Of a DNA stretch of 64,000 bases, positions 36,778 through 45,035 are shown piece by piece. Origin of the DNA: Bradyrhizobium sp. ISRA464. GTDB taxonomy: Bacteria; Pseudomonadota; Alphaproteobacteria; Rhizobiales; Xanthobacteraceae. Position numbers and translations under genes: made by a program. Each line of letters starts with the position of its first letter. Position 1 is the first letter of the stretch. The DNA is taken from contig NZ_CP094526.1 of NCBI RefSeq assembly GCF_029910095.1, forward strand, positions 3,286,001 to 3,350,000, written 5' to 3'. The notes under the pieces were generated by a model. That model was not told the origin of the DNA and ran no database searches. It saw nothing but the letters and a program-made list of their open reading frames with translations.

Positions 36778-37332
36778 CTACCGCAGGCCTTCGTAGACCA
36801 TCATGCCGCGCGCGATCGCGAGCTTTCGCAGGGCACGCGGCACCAGCCGTTCCGGAGGATGCAGATAGCGCCAGGAGGTGAGCACCAGATCGTGCAGCGT
36901 GGTGGTGTTATCTTCAAAGGGGGCGAGGAGCCCGGTGAGGCTCGCCGGCGTATGCACGCGGGCGGAGAAGGGGAGCAGCAGCAATTCGAGGTGCGCTCGC
37001 GCGCCGGTCGCGGTGGTTGCGGTAATGCCGGCGATGGCCGGCAGCGTCTCCTCGGCAACGCAGGTGATGATCTCTTCGATCTCGCCGCGGCTTTCGCTCG
37101 CGAACAGCGCGGAAAAGCTCCGGTCCTTGAGGTCGCAGCCCAGCAGGGCCGAGATCCGGGTGCCCGCGACACGGAAGGGATAGCCGGCCTCGCCGTCATA
37201 GGACAGCACGAAGATGTCGGCCAGCAGCTCGCGCACCGCGGACGGCTCGAACTCGCTCCGGTCAGGTGCGCGTGCATCGCCGCGTTTCGCATTCCAGTAA
37301 GCGAAGAATTCGCGGCTGGAGCTGTGTTTCAT
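36778..37332 (-). CDS. PAS-fold protein of the PAS_5 type
   Basis: A 184-aa soluble protein, SREFFAYWNAKRGDARAPDR, FEPSAVRELLADIFVLSYDG and PFRVAGTRISALLGCDLKDR, the pattern of the alphaproteobacterial PAS_5 family. These are stand-alone sensor-like domains with no enzymatic output; some are tied to cell-cycle or stress control. ATG 37332 is used because the open frame upstream is arginine-rich, and AAGGTTC lies before it. A CtrA-type box lies 150 bp upstream (37481-37496), so cell-cycle control is possible. Confidence 0.72.
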   Translation of the reverse strand: MKHSSSREFFAYWNAKRGDARAPDRSEFEPSAVRELLADIFVLSYDGEAGYPFRVAGTRISALLGCDLKDRSFSALFASESRGEIEEIITCVAEETLPAIAGITATTATGARAHLELLLLPFSARVHTPASLTGLLAPFEDNTTTLHDLVLTSWRYLHPPERLVPRALRKLAIARGMMVYEGLR

Positions 37333-37472
37333 CTGAAGAACCTTGCCCGGCGCCCGTCTTGGCGGGACACATCTGTCCCGATTTCGTGCAGGCGCTTTCC
37401 CTTCTCTGTTGTGCAGGGAAGGCTGTGCAGCGTCCATGCCGCGGCCGCGTTTTCGGCGGCTTATCGGCATCT

Positions 37473-37501
37473 TTGCGTCGTTAACGTAAATTTAACTATA
37501 T
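37473..37501 (+). promoter_or_regulatory. CtrA-type box within a sigma-70-like promoter
   Basis: TTAA-CGTAAAT-TTAAC (37481-37496) is an exact match to the CtrA consensus TTAA-N7-TTAAC. It lies between TTGCGT (37473-37478) and CTATAT (37496-37501), which are 17 bp apart and look like -35 and -10 elements for a plus-strand transcript starting near 37508. A regulator bound here would cover the promoter spacer. The divergent PAS gene starts 150 bp away. Confidence 0.55.
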
Positions 37502-37507
37502 GCTTGG

Positions 37508-37711
37508 CGGTAGCCGGAACCCGACATAGGGTGCCCGCATTCCCGTTCGCGCCGATTGGCCCCAAGGGCCGGCGGCGTACGCATACAGGTGGCGTCAAAC
37601 AGTTTGGTCGTCGCGCGGGGAGGGGTGGGGATGCGTTCCCGATCCCTCTCGGGCGCGAGAAGACCAGCAGAAACAGGGGAGGGTGTTCTCAGCGCCCTCC
37701 CTTTTGCTTTT
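37508..37711 (+). ncRNA. Candidate small RNA or leader RNA
   Basis: Between the promoter at 37473-37501 and the terminator at 37677-37711 are about 204 bp with no credible reading frame but several stems, including GGCCC-CAA-GGGCC (about 37557-37570) and a long-range pairing of CCCGCATTCCC (about 37533) with GGGGATGCG (about 37626). It could be a free small RNA, or a leader with an attenuator for the rhomboid gene that starts at about 37846. It does not match 6S, SRP, tmRNA or RNase P motifs that I know. Confidence 0.4.
37677..37711 (+). terminator. Strong intrinsic terminator
   Basis: GGGAGGG (37677-37683), a short loop, CCCTCCC (37695-37701), then TTTTGCTTTT. It is one of the two strongest Rho-independent terminators in the window. 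It lies upstream of the rhomboid gene on the same strand, with no protein gene before it, so it ends the candidate RNA at 37508. Confidence 0.75.
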
Positions 37712-37845
37712 GCCGCGCCTGCCGGCGTCGGCGCTGTGTCGCACCTCGGGACACCAGGTTGACCGATTTCGGGATTGTGCACTTGCACAGCGCGGCGAAA
37801 GCCGCCTATCTGGGATTCACCGCCGCTTTCGAGGTCGTCGATCCC

Positions 37846-38649
37846 TTGGACTCCCATCCCGAACCTCAGCTCGAGCAACCGCCGCCACCGGAAGCGCCGC
37901 GCGAGCCGATCCTGACGTTGCCGCCGGCGCTCACCGCTTACATCCTGTTGCTCGCGGTGATCCATTTGCGGGTCCTGCTGCCGCCGGAGATGGAAAACTG
38001 GACGATCGACGTCTTCGGCTTCATCCCCAAGCGCTACGATTCGACGCTGCTCGACATCACCTTTCCGGGCGGGGCGGGCGCCAAGGTCTGGACCTTCGTC
38101 ACCTATTCGCTGCTGCACGCCAATCTCACCCATATCGGCTTCAACGTGCTGTGGCTGCTGCCGTTCGGCAGCGCGCTCGCGCGGCGTTTCGGCGCGCTGC
38201 GCTTCTTCGTGTTCATGGCCGTGACGGCGGCTGCCGGCGCGCTCGCGCATCTGTTGACCCACGAACATGCGATCGCGCCAATGATCGGTGCATCGGCGTC
38301 GGTGTCGGGGACGATGGCGGCGGCGATCCGCTTTGCCTTCGTGAAGGGCAGCTTCCTCTCGTTCAGCCGGGGCGACGCCGAGGCGGCCGCCAAGGTGCCG
38401 GCGCTGTCGTTGTCGCGGGCGCTGCGCGACGGCCGCGTGCTGGGCTTCCTGGCGGTCTGGTTCGGCGTCAACATCGTGTTCGGCGTCGGCTCGATCGCGG
38501 TCGGCGGCGACGACGTCAGCGTCGCCTGGCAGGCCCATATCGGCGGCTTCCTTGCCGGGCTGGTGCTGTTCTCACTGTTCGATCCGGTCCCGCGCACCCA
38601 AGGCGATGCTGCAGATGCGTCATCGGCGGACCAGTCGGGGCGCGTCTGA
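37846..38649 (+). CDS. Rhomboid family intramembrane serine protease
   Basis: A protein of about 267 aa with six to seven membrane helices. The catalytic Ser is in MIGASASVSGTMAAAIRFAF and the His in WQAHIGGFLAGLVLF, with the L1-loop and helix HANLTHIGFNVLWLLPFGSA before them, all rhomboid hallmarks. Rhomboids cut single-pass membrane proteins within the bilayer. The start is uncertain: no ATG is in frame; TTG 37846 (MDSHPEPQLE...) with GAGG upstream fits best, while GTG 37777 or TTG 37759 would add up to 29 residues. Confidence 0.83.
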   Translation: MDSHPEPQLEQPPPPEAPREPILTLPPALTAYILLLAVIHLRVLLPPEMENWTIDVFGFIPKRYDSTLLDITFPGGAGAKVWTFVTYSLLHANLTHIGFNVLWLLPFGSALARRFGALRFFVFMAVTAAAGALAHLLTHEHAIAPMIGASASVSGTMAAAIRFAFVKGSFLSFSRGDAEAAAKVPALSLSRALRDGRVLGFLAVWFGVNIVFGVGSIAVGGDDVSVAWQAHIGGFLAGLVLFSLFDPVPRTQGDAADASSADQSGRV

Positions 38650-38837
38650 TCGCCGCTTGCGGCTCGGGTCGAATTCATCCATCATCTTTGCAACGCAAGA
38701 TGAAGCGGGCTGACAAATGCAGCGCCGCTGTTGACCGCGCCCCGGAACCGAAATCGGCGCGGAACTGTTGATTGAAGGCTCTGGCGAACAGATCGATCCC
38801 CGCTCAAGGGGAGACGAACGGATGCAGGGAGGCGACA

Positions 38838-39266
38838 ATGACGGTACGTTCCATTCTCGATGCAAAAGGCCATCAGATCGTCAGCGTCGAGCCGGGCGCG
38901 AAGCTGACGGCTGCGATCAAGCTGCTCGGCGAACGCAAGATCGGCGCTGTGCTGGTGATGGATCAGGGCCGGATGGAGGGCATCCTGTCGGAGCGCGACA
39001 TCGTGCGTGTGCTCGGTCAGCGCGGCGCGGGCGTGCTGGAGGAGCCGGTGAGCGCGGTGATGACGAAGAAGGTCGTCAGCTGCCTGCAGTCCGACACCGT
39101 CGCCGGGATCATGGAGATGATGACGACGGGCAAGTTCCGCCATCTGCCGGTGCTCGAGGACGGCAGGGTGGTCGGGCTGATCTCGATCGGCGACATCGTC
39201 AAGCGGCGCGTGCAGGAATACGAGCACGAGCAGGAGGCGTTGCGCGACTACATCAAGACGGCTTGA
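38838..39266 (+). CDS. Protein with two CBS domains
   Basis: A 142-aa protein of just two CBS motifs: SVEPGAKLTAAIKLLGERKI with GILSERDIVRVLGQ, and VSCLQSDTVAGIMEMMTTGK with VVGLISIGDIVKRRV. CBS pairs bind adenosine nucleotides and act as energy sensors or regulate partner enzymes. GGGAGG before ATG 38838 fixes the start. It converges on the patatin-like gene with a 4-bp gap between the stops. Confidence 0.88.
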   Translation: MTVRSILDAKGHQIVSVEPGAKLTAAIKLLGERKIGAVLVMDQGRMEGILSERDIVRVLGQRGAGVLEEPVSAVMTKKVVSCLQSDTVAGIMEMMTTGKFRHLPVLEDGRVVGLISIGDIVKRRVQEYEHEQEALRDYIKTA

Positions 39267-39270
39267 AGCG

Positions 39271-40317
39271 CTATTTGCCCGCGGTGCCGGCGCCGGTCGA
39301 CGGCGGCACCAGGATGTCGATCGCTTCCTCGATCGCGCCGATGGCGCGCTCGGCGGCGCGGATGCCGTGCGCGATCAGGTCGTCGGCGCGGTGGAAGTCG
39401 AACCAGCCGATCTGGCCGACCCGCGGCGAGATCAGCATGTCGGGCGGATCGCCGGCGAGGCGCGCCCGGGTGATGCGGTCCTGCATGATGTTGAAGGCGT
39501 CGACCATGACGCTGGAGATGCCCGGCCGGCTCGCGCTGCCGAAGAATTCGCGCTTCACGGTGCGTTCGGCCGAGAAGAAGCGCCCGAAGCGGCGCTTCGG
39601 CGGCTCGGGCTCGAGCGCCGGCTCGGCGGTCACCGCCACCGTCATCTCGGGTGCGGCGGACTGACCGTGATTGTAGATCGTGGTCGAGTGCGCGAACACG
39701 TCGCTGGAGAGGTTGGCTGCGATCACGATCTCGGCGCCGAGCGCACGCGCGGCCGACACCGGCACCGGGTTGACCAGCGCGCCGTCGACCAGCCAGCGAT
39801 CGCCGATCAGGACGGGAGCGAAGATGCCGGGCAGGGCGTAGGAGGCGCGCATGGCGTCGACCACGCGGCCGTGGGTCAGCCAGATCTCGTGGCCGGTGCG
39901 CACTTCGGTCGCGACGCTGGCGAACTTGACCGGGAGGTCCTCGATCGCGGACTGCCCCAGCGCCGCCTCGAGTTCGGCGGCAAGCTTGCTGCCGCCGATC
40001 AGGCCGGAGCCGCTGAGGCGGATGTCGAGGTAGCCGAGGACGCTGCGCGGCTGCAGGCCGCGAGCCCATTGCTCAAGCGTCTCGATATGACCGGCGGCAT
40101 AGGCGCCGCCGACCACGGCGCCGATCGAGGTGCCGACCACCACATTGGGGACGATGCCGTGGGCGAGCAGGGTCTTGACGATACCGATATGGGCAAAGCC
40201 CCGGGCGGCCCCGCCGCCGAGGGCAAGCCCGATCACAGGACGGCGAACCGTTCCCAGTCCGACCTTGTCGGGGCCGTCGGAGCTCTTGTGGCCTCGGCCC
40301 ATCCAGCTGTCCAACAC
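39271..40317 (-). CDS. Patatin-like phospholipase (RssA-like)
   Basis: A 348-aa acyl hydrolase. Oxyanion loop GLALGGGAARGFAHIG, nucleophile elbow VVVGTSIGAVVGG (G-x-S-x-G) and the dyad Asp in WLVDGALVNPVPVSAA are present in order, so it should be catalytically active on phospholipids or lysophospholipids. The C-terminal 100 residues contain an extra segment with ITRARLAGDPPDMLISPRVG typical of bacterial RssA-type proteins. The start is GTG 40317, behind AGGAGA; ATG 40302 is the alternative. It is a cytoplasmic or membrane-peripheral protein. Confidence 0.85.
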   Translation of the reverse strand: MLDSWMGRGHKSSDGPDKVGLGTVRRPVIGLALGGGAARGFAHIGIVKTLLAHGIVPNVVVGTSIGAVVGGAYAAGHIETLEQWARGLQPRSVLGYLDIRLSGSGLIGGSKLAAELEAALGQSAIEDLPVKFASVATEVRTGHEIWLTHGRVVDAMRASYALPGIFAPVLIGDRWLVDGALVNPVPVSAARALGAEIVIAANLSSDVFAHSTTIYNHGQSAAPEMTVAVTAEPALEPEPPKRRFGRFFSAERTVKREFFGSASRPGISSVMVDAFNIMQDRITRARLAGDPPDMLISPRVGQIGWFDFHRADDLIAHGIRAAERAIGAIEEAIDILVPPSTGAGTAGK

Positions 40318-40535
40318 GACACATCTCCTGCCGGCGCGAGCTTATGCCTCGCGGCGCCGCTTCGCCAGAATCGTCCACATGCATGGTTTATGTCCAGCCA
40401 GCTCGGCCTAGGCAGGAATTGTGACTGGACCACGACGCTAGGACTAACATCGGCTTGATCGATCTGTTCCAAATGGGGATCAAGGCCTCCGGGCCGCCGC
40501 CAAGGCTTGAATTTGCCGCGTTTTCGTTGAAAAGC

Positions 40536-41612
40536 ATGGCGATGACTTCGTGGGGTAATGGCATCGGCGGACGCGGGCGGGGCAGGCGGCTCCTTCCGGT
40601 GATCGCGCTTGCGGCTATCTTGATCGCCCTGCTCCCCGATTTCGCGTCGGCCCAATTGTTCAGCGATCGGCCGCCGCCGATCCCGCCGGCCTCGGTCCCG
40701 GAGGCCCCTTCCGGCCCGGCGCTCAATCTGGCGCCACCTTCGGGAGCCGGTTCAGGGCCCACCCTGCCGTCGCCGCTCACCCAGCCGACCATCGTCCAGC
40801 CATCGATTGCGACCATGCCGCCCGTGGCGCCGCCGCCGGGCATCTCGACCGCGGGGCAGGCGGTGCTCGCGTTGACGGCGCGGTACGGCAAGGACATGCC
40901 GGTCATCAACGGCGGGCTGGTGTGGCGGGTGTTCGCCGACAAGCCGGACGAGAACGGGACCTTCAAGCTGGTCCGCGAGGAGCGCGGCGCGACGCCGAAC
41001 ATCGTGCTGCCGCCGGGCAACTATGTCGTGCATGTCGCGCTCGGTCTCGTCAGCGCGGTCCGTGCCGTCAGCCTCAAGTCGGAGACCGACCGCGAGTCCT
41101 TCGTGCTGCCGGCTGGAGGCCTGCGGATCGAGGGCCGGGTCGGCACCAGCAAGATCCCGGCCAACCAGATTTCGTTCGCGATCTACAAGGGCAGCCAGTT
41201 CGACGGTTCGGATCGCAATCCGCTGATCCCCAACGTCGCCGCCGGCGACGTCGCGCTGTTGCCGGAGGGGACCTACTACATCGTCTCCAACTACGGCGAC
41301 GCCAACTCGGTGGTGCGCTCCGATATCCGCGTCCAGGCCGGCAAGCTGACCGACGTGACCGTCACACATCGCGCCGCGGTCATCACCCTTAAGCTCGTCA
41401 GCGAGAAGGGCGGCGAAGCTCTTGCCAACACCGCTTGGTCGGTGATCACCCCGGGTGGCGACGTGATCAAGGAATCGATCGGCGCTTTCCCGCGCGTGGT
41501 GCTCTCCGAGGGCGAGTATCGTGCGATTGCCAAGAACGAAGGCAAGGTGTTCGAGCGTCCCTTCAACGTCGTCAACGGCGTCGATGGCGAGGTGGAGGTC
41601 ATCGCGCGCTAA
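40536..41612 (+). CDS. Secreted protein with repeated beta-sandwich-like motif
   Basis: A 358-aa exported protein. The signal peptide is LLPVIALAAILIALLPDFASA; a Pro-rich stretch follows (PPPIPPASVPEAPSGPAL) up to residue 100. The rest contains a motif repeated three times: LPPGNYVVHVALG, LPEGTYYIVSNYG and LSEGEYRAIAKNEG, which resembles Cna-B/carboxypeptidase-regulatory-like beta-sandwich repeats. Its role is unknown; a periplasmic or surface scaffold is plausible. ATG 40536 is chosen. It lies upstream of the GGDEF/EAL gene on the same strand with 182 bp between. Confidence 0.65.
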   Translation: MAMTSWGNGIGGRGRGRRLLPVIALAAILIALLPDFASAQLFSDRPPPIPPASVPEAPSGPALNLAPPSGAGSGPTLPSPLTQPTIVQPSIATMPPVAPPPGISTAGQAVLALTARYGKDMPVINGGLVWRVFADKPDENGTFKLVREERGATPNIVLPPGNYVVHVALGLVSAVRAVSLKSETDRESFVLPAGGLRIEGRVGTSKIPANQISFAIYKGSQFDGSDRNPLIPNVAAGDVALLPEGTYYIVSNYGDANSVVRSDIRVQAGKLTDVTVTHRAAVITLKLVSEKGGEALANTAWSVITPGGDVIKESIGAFPRVVLSEGEYRAIAKNEGKVFERPFNVVNGVDGEVEVIAR

Positions 41613-41794
41613 CGCGGGGCGCAGCTTGCATTTCATGCGACTGTCATAGTCTCTAACGCCGACTAACCATCGCGCGACTTAAAACTGTCATAATCGCCCG
41701 GGCGGTGCGCCGCTTCCGCATTTTTTTACATGGCGTTAAGCGCGGATGAATTGGATGCCGGCGGGGACAAGCGTTTGCGTGAACGGGGCGTGCC

Positions 41795-44278
41795 ATGGTC
41801 GTGGCCAACAAGAAATCAGCAAAGACATCGGCCAAATTCAACACCGAGATGTTCGCCGACGTCCCGGTTCTGCAGCGCAAGTGGCAGGCGGCCGTCCGTC
41901 CGGGCGAGAAGCTGCCGCATTATGAAGACGTGATGCTTGGCAGCCTCGGCCGGCTCGCAGATCACATCGTGCTGCTGCGTAACGACGATGGCGTGCTGCG
42001 CGTCTCCCACCCCGGCCGGTACATCCAGGCGTGGCTGAACGACGACCGCTGGGACATCCCCTTGAGTGCGCTGCCGCCGGACTGTGCGACCGCTTTGGCC
42101 GAAGCCGCGGCGAACGCACGCGAGAACAGTCGCCCCTATCTCGCATCGGCGCATTGCGTGCGCGACGGTCTGGTGCGGACCTATGACGTGCTGGCGCTGC
42201 CGACGCGGTCGCGCTGGGGCGGCATGCTGGTCGGCGTCTACGTCAATGAGCGCAATGCGCAGTACAATCTGCTGGACACGATTTTCTCTGCCACCGATGA
42301 GGGCGTGCTGTCGCTTGCCGCGATCCGCAACGCGTACGGCGAACCAGCCGACTTCCAGGTCGTGCATCTCAACCAGGGCGCCGCAAGGCTCTTGATGCAG
42401 CCGGCGACCGATCTGCTATGGCGCCGGCTTTCCGCTGGCGGCAATCCGCTTGCCGCGCCGGAGGTGATCGGACGGCTCCGCGCGTTCGTCGCAGGGGGCC
42501 ACGGTGGGCAGTTCGAGATCGACAGCGGCGACCGGTGCGTTCGGCTCGGCGTCACGGCGTTCGGCGACATGCTGTCGCTGACGGTCTCCGATGTCACGGC
42601 GCTGAAGCGGCGCGAGGTTTCATTCCGCTTGTTGTTCGAGAACAACCCGATGCCGATGTGGGTGTTCGACGCCGACAAGATGGAATTCCTGAGCGTCAAT
42701 GACGCGGCTGTTCAGCACTATGGATACAGCCGCGAGAAATTCCTCCGCATGACGCTGCGCGAGATCTGGCCGGAGGACGAGTGGGCCGTCCACAGCGAAG
42801 CGTTGCGCGAGGTCGGCGATGTCTATCAATCCAACCGCGACTGGCGCCACATCAAGGCCGACGGCAGCGAGATTCATGTGCTGACGTTCGGACGCAAGGT
42901 CACATTCGATGGCCGCGATGGCTATCTGGTCGCGATCGTCGACATCACGGAACGCCGCGCCGCCGAGGCACGGATCGCTCACATGGCGCACCATGATGGA
43001 CTCACAAACCTGCCGAACCGCGACTTCTACCAGGAGCGCCTGCGCGAGGCGTTGGAGCGCAGCCGCTCAGGCAACCGGCGCGTCGCGGTGATGTGCGTCG
43101 ACCTCGACCTGTTCAAGAACGTCAACGACTCCTTCGGTCACCCGATGGGCGACCGGCTGCTCAAGCTGGTGGCGGAGCGGCTGAGATCGGAGGTGCACGG
43201 TGACAACATGGCTGCGCGTCTCGGCGGCGACGAGTTCGCGATCGTGCTCGGCGCCGACGTTTCGCCGAATGATGCGAGCGCATTTGCCGAAGGATTGATC
43301 GAGGTCCTGAGCGCGCCCTACGACATCGACGGGCTCGAGGTGGTGGTCGGCGCCAGCATCGGGATCGCGCTTTCGCCGGGCGACGGCACGACGTCGGAAG
43401 AATTGATGCGCAACGCCGACATGGCGCTGTATCGCGCCAAGTCCGAGGGGGGCGGCGTGCACCATTTCTTCGAACCCGAGATGGACTTGCAGGCGCAGAA
43501 GCGCCGCGACATGGAGCGCGATCTGCGCGCCGCCTTCGCTAACGGCGAGTTCGAGCTGCATTACCAGCCGCTGGTCGATATCGCGGCCGACCGCATCAGC
43601 GGCTTCGAGTCGCTGCTGCGGTGGCGGCACCCGCAGAAGGGGATGGTCTCGCCGGCGGAGTTCATCCCGGTCGCGGAAGACATCGGCCTGATTGTCGCGC
43701 TCGGCGAATGGGTGTTGCGCGAGGCCTGCTCGGAAGCGACGAAGTGGCCGGCCGATGTCAAGGTTGCCGTCAACCTGTCGCCGGTGCAGTTCCGCAGCCG
43801 CAATCTCGTCCAGGCCGTCATCTCGGCGCTCGCGCATTCCGGCCTGTCGGCACGGCGGCTTGAGCTCGAGATCACCGAGTCGGTATTCCTGGCAGAAACC
43901 GAAGCCAACCTCGCGATCCTCCACCAGTTGCGCGAGCTCGGCGTCAGCATCTCGATGGACGATTTCGGCACCGGATATTCCAGCCTGAGCTATCTGCGCA
44001 GCTTCCCGTTCGACAAGATCAAGATCGACCGCTCGTTCGTGAAGGACCTCGCTCGGCGCTCCGATTGCCTGGCGATCGTGCGCGCGATCTCGGGGCTCGG
44101 CCGCAGCCTCAAGATCACCACGACCGCGGAAGGTGTCGAAACCATCGATCAGCTCGACTGGCTGCGCGCGGAAGGCTGTAACGAGGTGCAGGGCTTCCTG
44201 TTCAGCGCCGCCAGGCCGGCGAGCGAGATCGGGGCGTTGCTGACCGGCTTTGCCGAGCGCGCGTCGAGGGCGGCGTAG
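41795..44278 (+). CDS. PAS-GGDEF-EAL cyclic-di-GMP protein
   Basis: An 827-aa cytoplasmic protein. Residues 1-270 hold an N-terminal region with at least one PAS-like fold, residues 275-395 a second PAS (LLFENNPMPMWVFDAD), then GGDEF (HDGLTNLPNRDFYQERL, LGGDEFAIVLG) and EAL domains (FESLLRWRHP, LELEITESVF, MDDFGTGYSSLSYLRSFPFD, TAEGVET). The GGDEF motif is intact and the EAL signature reads ESL, a common functional variant, so both synthesis and breakdown of cyclic di-GMP are possible. ATG 41795. It likely influences motility/biofilm switching. Confidence 0.88.
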   Translation: MVVANKKSAKTSAKFNTEMFADVPVLQRKWQAAVRPGEKLPHYEDVMLGSLGRLADHIVLLRNDDGVLRVSHPGRYIQAWLNDDRWDIPLSALPPDCATALAEAAANARENSRPYLASAHCVRDGLVRTYDVLALPTRSRWGGMLVGVYVNERNAQYNLLDTIFSATDEGVLSLAAIRNAYGEPADFQVVHLNQGAARLLMQPATDLLWRRLSAGGNPLAAPEVIGRLRAFVAGGHGGQFEIDSGDRCVRLGVTAFGDMLSLTVSDVTALKRREVSFRLLFENNPMPMWVFDADKMEFLSVNDAAVQHYGYSREKFLRMTLREIWPEDEWAVHSEALREVGDVYQSNRDWRHIKADGSEIHVLTFGRKVTFDGRDGYLVAIVDITERRAAEARIAHMAHHDGLTNLPNRDFYQERLREALERSRSGNRRVAVMCVDLDLFKNVNDSFGHPMGDRLLKLVAERLRSEVHGDNMAARLGGDEFAIVLGADVSPNDASAFAEGLIEVLSAPYDIDGLEVVVGASIGIALSPGDGTTSEELMRNADMALYRAKSEGGGVHHFFEPEMDLQAQKRRDMERDLRAAFANGEFELHYQPLVDIAADRISGFESLLRWRHPQKGMVSPAEFIPVAEDIGLIVALGEWVLREACSEATKWPADVKVAVNLSPVQFRSRNLVQAVISALAHSGLSARRLELEITESVFLAETEANLAILHQLRELGVSISMDDFGTGYSSLSYLRSFPFDKIKIDRSFVKDLARRSDCLAIVRAISGLGRSLKITTTAEGVETIDQLDWLRAEGCNEVQGFLFSAARPASEIGALLTGFAERASRAA

Positions 44279-44345
44279 CAAGTTTTTGGGTCGTTATTCC
44301 CGGGGTGTCCCGGGTATCCATCCTTCAAGGACTCTTGTTTGATGG

Positions 44346-44368
44346 ATTGCCGGGTCAAGCTCGGCAAT
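44346..44368. repeat. Palindromic intergenic element
   Basis: ATTGCCG (44346-44352) and CGGCAAT (44362-44368) form a perfect stem in the 110-bp gap between the convergent GGDEF/EAL and nitroreductase genes. The surrounding GTTATTCCCGGGGTGTCCCG and GGTATCC are of the Bradyrhizobium repeat type. It may serve as a two-way terminator. Confidence 0.5.
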
Positions 44369-44387
44369 GACACCGCGTATGCAAACC

Positions 44388-44957
44388 TCAGAATCGCGTG
44401 ACGATGTCCGACAGCGCGGGGCGCGGGCGGTCCTCGCTCGGCTTGGTCGGCTTGCCGATATGGATCAGGCCGGCGAGCTTTTCGTCGGGCTTCAGGCCAA
44501 GACCGTCGAGCACGTCGCGGTCGAAGACGAACCAGCCGGTCAACCAGCAGGCGCCGTAGCCGAGCGCGGTCGCCGCGGTGACGATGTTCATCGCGCTCGC
44601 GCCCGCCGACAGTTCCTGCTCCCACGGCGGCACCTTCGGGTGCGGCTTGGTGAAGCTCACGATCCCGATCACCAGCGGCGCATCAGTCAGGCGCTTCTTC
44701 TCGATCTCGATGTCGGAGGCAGGCGCGCCGGGATTCTTCTTGGCGAAAACCTTGGCGATCACGTCGCCGGCGCGCACGCGGGCATCGCCCTCGAACACGA
44801 TGAAACGCCAGGGCGCGAGCTTGCCGTGGTCGGGAACGCGCGCGCCGATCGTCAGGATGGTCTCGAGCTCGGCGGGTGAGGGGCCGGGCCCGGTCATCTC
44901 GCGAGGCTTGATCGAGCGGCGGGTCTTCAGGAGTTCGATGGCATCGGGCACGGACAT
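44388..44957 (-). CDS. Nitroreductase family protein (YdjA/RutE-like)
   Basis: A 189-aa FMN-dependent nitroreductase fold: DAIELLKTRRSIKPREMTG, ILTIGARVPDHGKLAPWRF, SAGASAMNIVTAATALGYGA and LIHIGKPTKPSEDRPRP. It reduces nitro compounds, quinones or enones with NAD(P)H, substrate unknown. ATG 44957 is chosen: an upstream TTG frame would run through the thrS terminator hairpin at 44972-44998. It is downstream of thrS on the same strand and separated by that hairpin. Confidence 0.83.
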   Translation of the reverse strand: MSVPDAIELLKTRRSIKPREMTGPGPSPAELETILTIGARVPDHGKLAPWRFIVFEGDARVRAGDVIAKVFAKKNPGAPASDIEIEKKRLTDAPLVIGIVSFTKPHPKVPPWEQELSAGASAMNIVTAATALGYGACWLTGWFVFDRDVLDGLGLKPDEKLAGLIHIGKPTKPSEDRPRPALSDIVTRF

Positions 44958-44971
44958 GTCCTTCAAGTGAA

Positions 44972-44998
44972 GTCGTGCCCCCAAGATGGGGACACGAC
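44972..44998 (-). terminator. Hairpin after thrS
   Basis: On the minus strand GTCGTG-TCCCC, loop ATCTTG, GGGG-CACGAC form a stem with one bulge, 38 bp after the thrS stop. TTCACTT follows, a weak T-run. It probably ends the thrS transcript and separates it from the nitroreductase. Confidence 0.5.
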
Positions 44999-45035
44999 CA
45001 GGCCGATGAAAGTCAATTTAGACCGATTGTGAAGA

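Noticed and set aside
37508..37711. Assignment of the candidate RNA as 6S, SRP, tmRNA or RNase P RNA.
   Set aside because: The expected core motifs of these RNAs (for example the SRP GNAR loop or RNase P CR-I bases) were not seen.
41655..41680. CTAACGCCGACTAACC before the GGDEF/EAL gene as a CtrA box.
   Set aside because: The spacing between half-sites is six instead of seven and both TTAA cores are altered; too weak to call.
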